A stretch of DNA of 64,000 bases from Nocardia asiatica NBRC 100129 (GCF_000308415.1 NZ_BAFS01000279.1:1-64000); one strand, 5' to 3'; counted from the first letter of the stretch, positions 1-10,412 are shown. Numbers and translations are program-made. Notes: a model not told the origin generated them from the sequence alone.

Positions 1-70
1 AAAGGGCAAGGGCGCCAGCGACCATGCCCCGGTGATCGCCGAATTCGCCGACGGACCCGAGCGCCCGTGA
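1..70 (+). CDS. xthA: Exodeoxyribonuclease III, C-terminal end (partial)
   Basis: Only the last 22 codons lie in the window, reading from base 2 to a TGA at 68-70. They contain SDHAPV, the C-terminal signature of the ExoIII/AP-endonuclease family, in which the Asp-His pair belongs to the active site. Members cleave DNA at abasic sites and degrade 3' ends in base excision repair. The stop overlaps the GTG of the next gene by four bases (GTGA), so the two may be co-transcribed. The family call rests on this one motif, and the rest of the protein is outside the window. Confidence 0.7.
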   Translation, partial: KGKGASDHAPVIAEFADGPERP

Positions 71-768
71 CCCGCCCGGCACAGCCGCCTTTCCCCCGCC
101 GCAGCACCGGGAACCGGACAGCGGGCGCCAGGCTGGGCGGCCTGAACAGCGATCCATCGGTGGGGCCACGACAGCGGGCGCAACACCTCGGCCCGGAACG
201 CCGCCGCCCGCAGGTGCTCGACACCGCGCTGGCCATCGCCGTCGAGCACGGCATCGCCGCGGTGACCATGGCCGCGATCGCCGAGCGGATGAAGGTGACC
301 CGGCCGGTGGTCTACGCCTGCTTCGCCGACCGCGTCGAACTGATCGAGGCCCTGATCCAGCGTGAGGAGGGCTACCTGGTCAGCGGCGTGCTCGAGGTGG
401 TGACGCCGCGCGACGTGGACGCCGACGAAACCGTCTTCGTCGAGGGTTTTCGCGCGCTGCTGACCAAGGCCGCGAGCAGACCCGACGCGTGGCGGCTGGT
501 CTACGGCAATCCCGACCCGGCGGTGGCGAACTCGTTCGGTCGTGGCCGCGCGCTCGTCATCTCGCGCTGCGCCAAGCTCCTGCGTCCGACGTTGCGGGCT
601 TGGGGCACCGCGGACGCCGAACGCAAGCTGCCCGTGCTGGTGGAGCAGTGGGTCTCCGCGGGCGAGGCGGCGGTGCGCGCGCTGCTCGCCGACCAGGACG
701 GCTGGACGCCGGCGGATCTGGGCGAGTTCGTCGGGGCCGCGGTCTACCGTGCCCTGCGAAACGCCTGA
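67..768 (+). CDS. TetR family transcriptional regulator
   Basis: A 233-residue protein read from a GTG that overlaps the upstream stop. The helix-turn-helix lies at about residues 50-95 (VTMAAIAERMKVTRPVVYACF), followed by a ligand-binding domain without recognisable substrate residues. The first 45 residues are Arg/Pro-rich and longer than usual for the family, so the true start may be further in. It lies 75 bp upstream of hmgA on the same strand. It could regulate the homogentisate genes, but that is inferred from position only; no clear inverted repeat was seen in the gap. Confidence 0.8.
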   Translation: MTRPAQPPFPRRSTGNRTAGARLGGLNSDPSVGPRQRAQHLGPERRRPQVLDTALAIAVEHGIAAVTMAAIAERMKVTRPVVYACFADRVELIEALIQREEGYLVSGVLEVVTPRDVDADETVFVEGFRALLTKAASRPDAWRLVYGNPDPAVANSFGRGRALVISRCAKLLRPTLRAWGTADAERKLPVLVEQWVSAGEAAVRALLADQDGWTPADLGEFVGAAVYRALRNA

Positions 769-843
769 TAGCCGATTTTTCCGGGCCTGATCTCACTACG
801 ATGGTGATCAACTATCCGACCACCGGTTGGCGGAGGAACGGTC

Positions 844-2040
844 ATGGCGTTCTATCGGCGAGTGGGTGCGGTACCACCGAAGCGGCACACCCAGCATCGT
901 GACGAGCAGGGCCGGCTCTACTACGAGGAGCTGATGGGCGAGGAAGGCTTCTCCGGCGACTCCTCGCTGCTCTATCACCGCGGCCTGCCGCCCGCGTTGG
1001 TGGACTCGACGGTGTGGGAGTTGCCCGATCAGCGCACGACGCCGAATCATCCGCTGCGCCACCGTCATCTGCGCCTGCACACCCTGTTCCCCGGCGACAC
1101 CCCGGCCGAGACCGATCCGGTAACCGGGCGGCGGCTGCTGCTGGCCAACGCGGACGTGCGGATCTCCTACGTCGTCGCCAAAGGCGGTTCGCCGCTGTAC
1201 CGCAACGCGATCGGTGACGAGCTGGTGTACGTGGAGTCGGGCGCGGCGGTGGTCGAAACCGTGTTCGGCGCGCTGCCCGCGCGGCAGGGCGATCAGGTGC
1301 TCGTCCCGCGCGCCACGACGCACCGCTGGCGGCCCAGCGGCCCGGAACCGTTGCGGGCGTATGTGATCGAGGCGACCGGCCACATCACGCCGCCCAAGCG
1401 CTACCTGTCGAGGTTCGGCCAGTTGCTCGAGCAGGCCCCGTACTGCGAGCGCGACCTGCGCGGTCCGGCCGAGACGATCACCGCGTCCGGCACCGAGGTG
1501 GAGGTGCTCGTCAAGCACCGCCCCGGCGGGCAGGTCCTCGGCACGCGGATGATCTACGCCACCCACCCGTTCGACGTGGTGGGCTGGGACGGCTGCCTGT
1601 ATCCGTACGTCTTCAACATCGGCGATTTCGAGCCGATCACCGGCCGCATCCATCAGCCGCCGCCCGTGCACCAGGCCTTCGAGAGCGCCAACTTCGTCGT
1701 CTGCAATTTCGTTCCGCGCAAAGTGGACTACCACCCGCAGTCGATCCCGGTGCCGTACTACCACTCCAACGTCGATTCCGACGAGGTCATGTTCTATTGC
1801 GGCGGGAACTACGAAGCGCGCAGAGGGTCCGGGATCACTCAGGGCTCGGTGTCGGTGCACCCCGGCGGCTACGCCCACGGTCCCCAGCCCGGCGCCTACG
1901 AGAACAGCATCGGCATCGAGTACTTCGACGAACTGGCCGTCATGGTGGACACCTTCCGCCCGCTCGAACTCGGCGAAGGCGCACTGGCCTGTGCGGATCC
2001 GACCTACGCGTGGACCTGGTCCGGGCGGGGCCCCGAGTGA
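844..2040 (+). CDS. hmgA: Homogentisate 1,2-dioxygenase
   Basis: This enzyme opens the aromatic ring of homogentisate with O2 to give maleylacetoacetate in phenylalanine and tyrosine breakdown. The 398-residue length suits the shorter actinobacterial form. The iron ligands expected of the family are visible: His307 and Glu314 in YYHSNVDSDE, and His345 in GGYAHG. A GGAGG sequence precedes the ATG. The stop overlaps the GTG of the fumarylacetoacetase gene by four bases, so the two are translationally coupled. A maleylacetoacetate isomerase gene is not adjacent; the isomerase step may be glutathione-independent or encoded elsewhere. Confidence 0.92.
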   Translation: MAFYRRVGAVPPKRHTQHRDEQGRLYYEELMGEEGFSGDSSLLYHRGLPPALVDSTVWELPDQRTTPNHPLRHRHLRLHTLFPGDTPAETDPVTGRRLLLANADVRISYVVAKGGSPLYRNAIGDELVYVESGAAVVETVFGALPARQGDQVLVPRATTHRWRPSGPEPLRAYVIEATGHITPPKRYLSRFGQLLEQAPYCERDLRGPAETITASGTEVEVLVKHRPGGQVLGTRMIYATHPFDVVGWDGCLYPYVFNIGDFEPITGRIHQPPPVHQAFESANFVVCNFVPRKVDYHPQSIPVPYYHSNVDSDEVMFYCGGNYEARRGSGITQGSVSVHPGGYAHGPQPGAYENSIGIEYFDELAVMVDTFRPLELGEGALACADPTYAWTWSGRGPE

Positions 2041-3215
2041 GGACCAGGGTCGAAGTACCGCCCGACTCGCTGTTCGGTACGGACAACCTGCCCTACGGGG
2101 TGTTCGTACCGCGGGGCCGAGACCCCCGGGCCGGAGTCCGGCTCGGTGATCACGTCATCGACCTGGCCGCGGTACTGGACGACCCGGTGTTCGCCGCACC
2201 GAGCCTGAACGCCTTCCTTGTGCAGGGCCCCGCACGCTGGGGCGCGGTCCGCGAACGGGTCCGCGAAGCGGTGGACGGCGAGATCGACAACGCCGCGGTC
2301 CATCCGCTGGCCGACGTGGAACTGCGGCTGCCCGTGCGGATCGGCGATTACGTCGATTTCTACGCGAGCATCGATCACGCGACGAACCTCGGCCGCCTGT
2401 TCCGGCCGGACGGCGATCCGCTGCTGCCGAACTGGCGTCACCTGCCGGTCGGCTACCACGGCCGAGCGGGCACCGTCGTGGTCTCCGGCACGGCGGTGGC
2501 ACGGCCCTGCGGCCAGCGCGCGACGGAGTCCGATGCACCGGATTTCGGCCCGTCGCGGCGGCTGGACATCGAAGCGGAGCTGGGCTTCGTGGTCGGTGTC
2601 GGCTCGCGGCTGGGGGTACCGGTCGGGATCGACGAGTTCGCCGACCGGGTCTTCGGCGTCGCGCTGGTCAACGATTGGTCCGCCCGCGACATCCAGGCCT
2701 GGGAGTACCAGCCGCTCGGCCCGTTCCTCGGCAAGTCGTTCGCGACGTCGATGTCCCCGTGGATCACCCCGCTGGCGGCGCTGGACTCGGCGCGGATACC
2801 GCTGCCGGAACAGTCGCCCGCGCCGCTGCCCTACCTGCGGGCAACCGAGCCGTGGGGCCTGGACATCGAACTCACCGTGACGTGGAACGGACAACCGGTC
2901 ACCTACCCGCCGTATGCCCGCATGTACTGGTCGCCGGCGCAGATGCTCGCCCATCTCACCGCGAACGGCGCCGCCACCCGCACCGGCGATCTGTACGCCT
3001 CCGGCACCATCTCCGGGCCCGCGCGGGATCAGCGCGGCTCGTTCATCGAGTTGTCCTGGGGCGGCCGCGAGCCGATTCTGGTGAACGACCAGCAGCGCGC
3101 CTTCCTGGAGGACGGCGACGAAGTGACGATCACCGCGTCGGCTCCCGGTCCGGGTACCGCCCGGATCGGGCTGGGCGAGGTCACCGGCCGCATCCACCCG
3201 GCACGTCCGCGCTGA
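2037..3215 (+). CDS. fahA: Fumarylacetoacetase
   Basis: A 392-residue hydrolase that splits fumarylacetoacetate to fumarate and acetoacetate, the last step of the homogentisate pathway. The N-terminal beta-barrel region is followed from about residue 120 by the FAH catalytic domain, with the typical stretch NDWSARDIQAWEYQPLG followed by GPFLGKSF. I chose the GTG at 2037, which overlaps the hmgA stop in a GTGA junction; the open frame extends further upstream but only as an antiframe of hmgA. The pair forms a compact tyrosine-degradation operon. Confidence 0.92.
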   Translation: MRTRVEVPPDSLFGTDNLPYGVFVPRGRDPRAGVRLGDHVIDLAAVLDDPVFAAPSLNAFLVQGPARWGAVRERVREAVDGEIDNAAVHPLADVELRLPVRIGDYVDFYASIDHATNLGRLFRPDGDPLLPNWRHLPVGYHGRAGTVVVSGTAVARPCGQRATESDAPDFGPSRRLDIEAELGFVVGVGSRLGVPVGIDEFADRVFGVALVNDWSARDIQAWEYQPLGPFLGKSFATSMSPWITPLAALDSARIPLPEQSPAPLPYLRATEPWGLDIELTVTWNGQPVTYPPYARMYWSPAQMLAHLTANGAATRTGDLYASGTISGPARDQRGSFIELSWGGREPILVNDQQRAFLEDGDEVTITASAPGPGTARIGLGEVTGRIHPARPR

Positions 3216-3349
3216 GAATCCGGCCCGGCAACGCCGGTACCACCGGCACGGCCGACGCCCGGCTGCCGGTGACCGCTTCCGACGCTTGAGCACGACGCGA
3301 TCCGGGTACGCCGCCGCTACAGCCGCCACATACGCCAAGGAGCGAGGTC

Positions 3350-3796
3350 ATGACCGATCGCCCGGATGTTGCGCACCGCAGGCCGGATGGCGTCGACGAC
3401 GTCACCGTGGCCGCGACCGGAAAACTCTCGGAAGCTCTGGAGACCGTCGAACGCGCCCGCGGTCACCTGTACGCCTTCCACCAGCTGACCGGCGGGGCGG
3501 ACCTCGCGCTCGACCAGGCGGTAGAGCTGTTGCGCGAGGCGGGGCACGACGGCTTGGCCGAACGCGTATCCACCGAACTGATCGGGCGCAACGTCCTGGC
3601 CGGACGCTGGACCTTCCAGATCATCGAGGAATACGACGACGGGTACTACGGCCTGTTCCGCGACATCGAACGAGCCGCCCGAGACGAATTGCTCGACGGT
3701 CGCCGCCACCTCTACGAGGCCGAGATGAAAGAAGCCCGCCGCACCCACGGCGCACCCGGACATTCGGCCGGGCCGGAGACGACGGAGGCCCCGTAA
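3350..3796 (+). CDS. Conserved actinobacterial hypothetical protein, 148 aa
   Basis: Soluble, mostly helical and acidic, with no membrane segment or signal peptide. The centre (LSEALETVERARGHLYAFHQ and the stretch around WTFQIIEEYDDGYY) looks like a compact helical domain; the ends are charged and probably disordered. I recall similar unnamed proteins in Nocardia and Rhodococcus but cannot give a function. AAGGAGCGAGGTC just upstream of the ATG is a good ribosome-binding site. It lies 134 bp after fahA on the same strand and could be a separate unit. Confidence 0.7.
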   Translation: MTDRPDVAHRRPDGVDDVTVAATGKLSEALETVERARGHLYAFHQLTGGADLALDQAVELLREAGHDGLAERVSTELIGRNVLAGRWTFQIIEEYDDGYYGLFRDIERAARDELLDGRRHLYEAEMKEARRTHGAPGHSAGPETTEAP

Positions 3797-3954
3797 CAAC
3801 CGCCGGGATCACCGGCGCGACCGAGCGGGCACGCAGGCGCGTTCGGTCGCCGCCGTTCGTGCTGCTGACCCGCACTACCCGCGAATTCACTCGATCCCGG
3901 CGAATCGCCGGGCGAGTGTCAGGGCGGTCCGGGTATGGTCGGGCGGGAAAATTT

Positions 3955-5718
<1,764 letters not shown>

Positions 5719-5724
5719 CAACCG

Positions 5725-5757
5725 CCCGCCGCCCGCCGCGTTCCGGCGGGCGGCGGG
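5725..5757. terminator. Hairpin terminator after thiC
   Basis: A perfect inverted repeat with 14-bp arms (5725-5738 and 5744-5757) and a 5-nt loop begins seven bases after the thiC stop. There is no T-tract, as is common in high-GC actinobacteria. It lies between thiC and a convergent gene and can serve both directions. Confidence 0.75.
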
Positions 5758-5809
5758 ATGAAGGGTTCAAGCCCCCGAAGCTTGGCGTGTTGTCGAACTG
5801 GGCGCGCGT

Positions 5810-6289
5810 TCATCGCGCCGTGCGAACCGCTCGGGCGAGCAGGCACGCGCGCACGGCGTCCACCACCACCCGCCCCGAGGGCCGGTAGGCGTCCTGCGGT
5901 GCCTCGAGCCATACCCGGTATCGGTTGGCGCTGTCGACCGGGGACGGAAGCGCGATCGACGCACCGTCACGGAAGACCTTCACCCGGTCGCGGAACAACC
6001 CCGCGAACGTGCGCGGCTCGTCGGGCAGATCAGGGCGCAACAAGAACGTCCAGGTTCGCGAATACGGGTGGACGATGATCGGACCGAGACTGTGGCCCCC
6101 ACTGCGCAACCGATCCGCCACCGCGTGGCCCAATGGTTCGGGCGCCGACACACCCCACACGATCGACCCCGCTCGCACGACGATGCGGCCGAGGGTTTCC
6201 GGTTCGACCTCCGCAGGAAGCTGGCACACCCGTTTGTAGAACGCGCACCGTCCGTGCGGGGTCGTCAGATCGAAGTTCTCCGCGCTCAC
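5810..6289 (-). CDS. Hypothetical protein, 159 aa, possibly Prim-Pol-like
   Basis: The GTG start overlaps the stop of the 42-aa gene upstream (GTGA), so its translation is probably coupled to it. The protein is soluble. Segments such as GPIIVHPYSRTWTFLLRPD and GASIALPSP, and the order of features around them, weakly recall small actinobacterial proteins annotated as DNA primase/polymerase-like. I cannot identify catalytic acidic residues with confidence, so I give no function. It is the distal gene of the minus-strand unit that may start with the XRE regulator at 6608-7837. Confidence 0.65.
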   Translation of the reverse strand: MSAENFDLTTPHGRCAFYKRVCQLPAEVEPETLGRIVVRAGSIVWGVSAPEPLGHAVADRLRSGGHSLGPIIVHPYSRTWTFLLRPDLPDEPRTFAGLFRDRVKVFRDGASIALPSPVDSANRYRVWLEAPQDAYRPSGRVVVDAVRACLLARAVRTAR

Positions 6290-6414
6290 GCCTGCACCCC
6301 CGCGTCAGTGTGGTCGGCGGTGGAGAGTATCGACTCGTCCTTCGGATACGCCGCTATCCGTTTCAACTCGGCCACCCCCGCCGAATACAACCCCCGCTCA
6401 CCGCTCGCATCCAT
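6286..6414 (-). CDS. 42-aa microprotein coupled to the 159-aa gene
   Basis: A short frame from ATG (6414-6412) to TGA (6288-6286). It is supported by an AGGGAGG sequence about nine bases before the start and by a GTGA overlap with the following gene. The peptide is hydrophilic, begins MDASGERGLYSAGV, and has no signal sequence or membrane segment. It may be a small regulator, a leader that controls translation of the next gene, or a peptide sensed by the neighbouring XRE-TPR protein. None of these is demonstrated. Confidence 0.5.
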   Translation of the reverse strand: MDASGERGLYSAGVAELKRIAAYPKDESILSTADHTDAGVQA

Positions 6415-6607
6415 ACCCCTGCGCCTCCCTGCCATCCGATTGGAAAGCACCCGACGCCGAGGGCATCAACACCAGCCAGCAGCCATAGCTGCGCTGGCGC
6501 GGCCGAGATGGGGAATCGGCCCGCTCACCCCGGCGTCGGGGCCGGAGACGACGTTATGAGCGGGGCCACAACGGATTTGTCCGAAAAGGACAGGCGGTGA
6601 ATCGAAC

Positions 6608-7837
6608 TCAGTTTCTCGGTGCCAGGTCAGGTGCGATTCCTAGACGCCAGGCCAGGCCGCGCAGATTTCGGCCCCCGGCGTCCCGTCGGGCGGTGCGGAG
6701 CTGATCCGCGATGGCTTCACGAACGAAGAAGTCAGTGCGAACCTGTTGCGGTGCGATGTCTTCGGCCTTCATGAGGAGGGCGAGACCCTTGTCTCGGTAC
6801 TTCGGCTCGGAAAGGAGCGTCCGCCCGGCTTCGGCGTAGTAGTTGGCGCGGCGGGACTGCGACGGAATGGACTCGATGGGCAGACCTCGCGCCAACTCCA
6901 CGGCACCTGCCCCATCTCCGAGTTCCATTCCGATCGACGACCGCCACATGCCGACGTTGGTGCGACCGAACCACAGTCGGGCAAAGCCACCGATTTCCTC
7001 ATCCATCCGTGCCGCGACTGCTTCGGCCTCCGCGAGGTGTGTGTCAGCGGTGTCCCTATCGGATTGCACCGCTCCCGCCAGCGCTGCGGACAAGTGGAGC
7101 ATGCCGTATGCCTGCAAGGCGGAGCCGTCATCGAGATGCGGCCTGAGTCTGTCGGCTGTACGCACGGCACGGTCGTACTGTTGCGAGCGCGAGAGCGAGC
7201 CCGCGATACTGCCGCGCAGCCAAACCGCGAACCCGATCCATGCAGGTGACTCGAGTTCTTCCGCGCATGCGTACGCAGCCTTCACGATCATGATGGGCAA
7301 GCCCCGGACTCCGAGCCGCTTGGTCGTCTGCGCCAACGCGTAATAGCAGCGGATGATGCCTACCAGGACATCTCGTCTCCACTGGGGCCGCCGGACGTAC
7401 GCCGCGTGCAACTCGGTCAGCAGGCCAGGAGCCAACGCACAGGCAGCCGCGTAGTCGGTGGACTCCCGAACGAGTTCCAGCGCAGCCAGATCCTCAGCGA
7501 TCTCCGCCCATTCGCGGATATCAGTTCCGGGATCGGTGCCGAGTTCACAAATCTCCAGCGCGTTCTCGACGGCGATCAGACCGGCGTACGCCTCGGCCGC
7601 TGGACCATCGGTGATCTCCCACGGCTGACCATTGAACTCCGAGGGCGATACCTTCAGTGCACGCGCGATCGCCTCGAGGGTGGCGCGATTGGACAACGGT
7701 TGTTCTCCGCGCTCGAGTCGGCCGAGATATCCATAGCTGATACCAGCCAGGCCCGCGACCACTTCGAGGCTCTGCCCGCGCCAGGCGCGGATCTCGCGCA
7801 GCCTGCGCCCGACTTCGTTCGGTGGAATGTCGTTCAT
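6608..7837 (-). CDS. XRE family regulator with TPR-like sensor domain
   Basis: 409 residues from the ATG at 7837, which is preceded by GGAGGAGC at good spacing; an upstream in-frame extension looks non-coding and was left off. Residues about 8-70 form a Cro/CI-type helix-turn-helix (GRRLREIRAWRGQSLEVVAG onward). The remaining 330 residues are all-helical and rich in Ala and Leu, with repeating patterns typical of TPR-containing XRE regulators of actinomycetes. Such sensors often bind peptides or small molecules. It is divergent from the unit starting at 8122, with a 284-bp gap, and upstream of the 42-aa and 159-aa genes. Confidence 0.8.
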   Translation of the reverse strand: MNDIPPNEVGRRLREIRAWRGQSLEVVAGLAGISYGYLGRLERGEQPLSNRATLEAIARALKVSPSEFNGQPWEITDGPAAEAYAGLIAVENALEICELGTDPGTDIREWAEIAEDLAALELVRESTDYAAACALAPGLLTELHAAYVRRPQWRRDVLVGIIRCYYALAQTTKRLGVRGLPIMIVKAAYACAEELESPAWIGFAVWLRGSIAGSLSRSQQYDRAVRTADRLRPHLDDGSALQAYGMLHLSAALAGAVQSDRDTADTHLAEAEAVAARMDEEIGGFARLWFGRTNVGMWRSSIGMELGDGAGAVELARGLPIESIPSQSRRANYYAEAGRTLLSEPKYRDKGLALLMKAEDIAPQQVRTDFFVREAIADQLRTARRDAGGRNLRGLAWRLGIAPDLAPRN

Positions 7838-8121
7838 GGCGTGCTCCTCCGCCGATGGCTCCCACTTGCGACGGTACCTGCGGAATCCCATCATGCCGGT
7901 GGGAGACAGGCAACAAAATGCGGGACTCCCGGCGCTGGCTCCCGGCCGATCCTCGTGCGGCAGGTCCGGCGGTGGGATATGCACTCGTACAAGTCGGTGT
8001 TCTTGTCGGGCTCCTGGCCGATCCCGGTGCGAACGGGTCCGTGTTTCGCGCACAGCCCGCCGGAGGCGTGGGAAACTCGGCCTGTTCGTCGTCGCGGGGT
8101 CTGATCGAACAGGGAGGAAGC

Positions 8122-8661
8122 ATGGGCAGGGACGTCGCCTACACCGAGGCCGAGCGTCGGCAGATGGACGCCGACCAGCACGACCCCCGATGGTTGGCCT
8201 GGCTCGCGGACATGGACGCGGGCCTGGAGCGATTCTTCACCGAAACCGCGCCCGGGATGCCCGATGATCCGTGGTCGGCCGACGGGCTGCGCCATGCGGA
8301 GGCGCGCGCGCTCGAGCTGTTTCCCACTTTCGAGTCGGTGAGTCTGCCGGAGAGCCGCGCGATTGCCGACGAGTTCCACCGTTATCTGGGTGAGGTTTTC
8401 CGGCGCAGGTTCGAAGGCCACTGGTACAACGTGCCCAGCCACGACGATAGGCAGCACACCCGAGGTTACGGGCCAGTGGTCGATCTGCCGTTCACAGATG
8501 TGTACTTCACCGTGATCTCTCAGCTGACAGCGGCCATGGATCGGCGGACCGGACACTTCTGGGCACGGACGTTCGAGCGGATGCAGACCGCGCACCGCGA
8601 ATGGGTGGATGCCGGACGCCCGCCGCTGAGTGTCTGGCTCGCACAGCGCAACACGCATTAG
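8122..8661 (+). CDS. Hypothetical protein, 179 aa, partner of the nuclease-like gene
   Basis: The ATG at 8122 follows AGGGAGGAAGC, a strong ribosome-binding site; an upstream extension runs antisense through the XRE gene and was dropped. The protein is acidic, soluble and aromatic-rich, with a helical N-terminal half and a C-terminal half containing GHWYNVPSHDD and YGPVVDLPFTDVYF. I do not recognise the family. The gap to the next gene is only 31 bp, so the two are probably co-transcribed. Its size, acidity and position would suit an immunity or antidote partner, but that is inference only. Confidence 0.65.
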   Translation: MGRDVAYTEAERRQMDADQHDPRWLAWLADMDAGLERFFTETAPGMPDDPWSADGLRHAEARALELFPTFESVSLPESRAIADEFHRYLGEVFRRRFEGHWYNVPSHDDRQHTRGYGPVVDLPFTDVYFTVISQLTAAMDRRTGHFWARTFERMQTAHREWVDAGRPPLSVWLAQRNTH

Positions 8662-8692
8662 CAATCACATATTCGTGCGCAGGGGGGATGGC

Positions 8693-9676
8693 ATGGATGA
8701 AGAAGAGCGCTACCGCCGCTATGTAGACCGGCAGTGGTTTCGTGGTCTGCGTGCCCGTCTGCCTGCGGACTATCGGCGTGTGCGAGATTCCCGCGCCCGC
8801 TCGCGCGAATTCGGCAATCTGTTTCGCGATGGGATGTGCGAGCTGCTCGGCCGGACAGCGGAAACCGGGTGGACGACAGAGCTGCGGTACGACACCAAAA
8901 CCGGTCGCCGGTTCCACGACTCCGCCAACCCCGAGCGGTTGCGAGCAATGGAGTTCAAGGCCGGACGACTCGGAGACAAGTGCCTGCCCCAGCTCGAGAA
9001 AGACGCTGCCGCGCTCGAGGCCGGATGGACCATCGAGTGGTACAAGGTGCCCGGGGCCAAAGTGGATTCCAAGGTCGCGGTGAAAATGCAAGAACTGTCC
9101 GAGCGCTACCCCGATCAGTTCGTCGTCATCACGGTCACCCGCGAACAATTCGCCAAGGCGATCGAGCTGGGCAAGCAACGCGAGCGTGAGCGCGCCGAGC
9201 GTGAGCGCGCCCGCCAACAACCCGCTAGGGAAGCCGAGGCCCGCACCCATCCGCAACCACCCATCAAGGCGGACACGCAGCGAATCGAACAAGAACGCGC
9301 CGAAGCCCGCGCCGACGAGCGCGCCATGCAAGCCATGCTCGACTTACACACCCAACACCAGCATGCCCAGCAGGCGGAGCAACAACGCACCCCGGACACC
9401 CGCGCCGAGACCGGGCAGACCCGCGACACCGCATCCGAGCGCGACCCCACCGACGCAGCCCGCACAGCGCGGAAAGCGGCCGAACAGGAACGCGCCGAAC
9501 GGATCGCCCGCGCCGTGCGCGAGGGCCTTCCTCCCGAAGTCGCGCGACTGCTGATCGAGGGACAGGCCCAACCGCTCTCGACCGCGCTGCAATCCCCGTC
9601 ACATGACACGCCCCAGGTCACCCGGGGCGGAACACTCGGCCAGGACCGTACCCGAGGACAGTCCCGCGAGCAGTAA
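8693..9676 (+). CDS. Putative PD-(D/E)xK-type nuclease with long charged tail
   Basis: 327 residues. The N-terminal ~160 residues resemble a restriction-endonuclease fold: Glu63 in TTELRYDTKTG, Asp76 in RRFHDSANPERL, then Glu87-x-Lys89 in AMEFKAGRL, and a following helix with QLEKD. This E...D...ExK order is the usual catalytic arrangement of such nucleases. The C-terminal half (about 160-327) is low-complexity Glu/Arg/Gln/Ala-rich, probably a long coiled coil ending in a disordered Gln/Thr tail. No signal peptide is visible. Gene order with the 179-aa protein and the divergent XRE regulator suggests a regulated cassette. Fold and activity are inferred from motif spacing, not from alignment. 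Confidence 0.6.
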   Translation: MDEEERYRRYVDRQWFRGLRARLPADYRRVRDSRARSREFGNLFRDGMCELLGRTAETGWTTELRYDTKTGRRFHDSANPERLRAMEFKAGRLGDKCLPQLEKDAAALEAGWTIEWYKVPGAKVDSKVAVKMQELSERYPDQFVVITVTREQFAKAIELGKQRERERAERERARQQPAREAEARTHPQPPIKADTQRIEQERAEARADERAMQAMLDLHTQHQHAQQAEQQRTPDTRAETGQTRDTASERDPTDAARTARKAAEQERAERIARAVREGLPPEVARLLIEGQAQPLSTALQSPSHDTPQVTRGGTLGQDRTRGQSREQ

Positions 9677-9860
9677 TCGGTGCCCTCGAATCGAGTTTCC
9701 GGCGACGGTGGATTCAGACGCCGGTTCGTTGCTCGATCACGCGTCGGCCACCGTCACCGAGACGCACCGCAACGCGATCGCCGGAGCGCCCGGCATATCC
9801 GCCGATCCGCCCGTCGTCTGGTAGCGAACTGCCGCCTTGTCCCGGCCCGGCGGCGGTGCG

Positions 9861-10322
9861 CTACTCCGCTCCCCTTAGCAGCGCGGTGACCCGCAACGAA
9901 GTCTCGTGCAGCCGGTCGAACACCTCGAGCACGAGTTCCAGCTGCTCGGCGGTGTATTCCTTCATGGCCGCACCGAATTCGTTCGCCAGCACTTCGTAGT
10001 GCGGCGCGAGCGCGTCGATCTTCTCTTGGACCACGCTGACGATGACCCGCCGCCGGTCCTGCTCGTCGTGTTCCCGGCGCACATATCCGGATTTCAGCAG
10101 TCGGTCGATCATCCGCGTGATGGCTCCGGTGGTCAGCCCTGTCTGCGTGGCGAGTTCGCCCGCCGTGGCCGGGCCGCCGAGGCGCAACAGATTCAGGCAG
10201 CGCAGATCGGTCACGTGCATGCCGAGTCGATCGGCCACCGCCTGATGCATCATCACGGCGTCGGTGGCGCTGCGCTGGGCGGCCAGCGTCAGCGCGACGC
10301 CCAACTCCGCACGGTTCGACAT
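9861..10322 (-). CDS. MarR family transcriptional regulator
   Basis: 153 residues with the MarR winged helix at about 30-100: the recognition-helix region TTGAITRMIDRLLKSGYV, followed by the wing with REHDEQDRRR. It is divergently placed 90 bp from a SnoaL-like gene. The gap contains repeated TACTCGATCA-type half sites, so it probably represses both itself and that gene, released by a small phenolic or similar ligand. The ligand cannot be told from sequence. Confidence 0.85.
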   Translation of the reverse strand: MSNRAELGVALTLAAQRSATDAVMMHQAVADRLGMHVTDLRCLNLLRLGGPATAGELATQTGLTTGAITRMIDRLLKSGYVRREHDEQDRRRVIVSVVQEKIDALAPHYEVLANEFGAAMKEYTAEQLELVLEVFDRLHETSLRVTALLRGAE

Positions 10323-10335
10323 GTTGACAACCTCG

Positions 10336-10394
10336 CCTTACTCGATCAATATCTTACTGAATCAACTATTTACTCGATCAGTTATTGATCGGCT
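10336..10394. promoter_or_regulatory. Operator region of the MarR/SnoaL divergent pair
   Basis: This AT-rich stretch, unusual for the window, carries TTACTCGATCA twice (about 10338 and 10369), a variant TTACTGAATCA between them, and an opposing TTGATCGG. The copies are about 15 bp apart. The layout suggests two overlapping or adjacent MarR dimer sites covering both promoters. Confidence 0.6.
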
Positions 10395-10412
10395 CATCTT
10401 ACGGGAGATGCC

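Noticed and set aside
808-1878. A 356-codon minus-strand frame across hmgA
   Set aside because: Complementary-frame shadow of hmgA, with Arg/Val/Gly-rich low-quality composition, no ribosome-binding site, and no recognisable family.
7838-8053. N-terminal extension of the XRE regulator
   Set aside because: Arg/Pro-rich, lacks the HTH pattern, and the ATG at 7837 has a good GGAGG.
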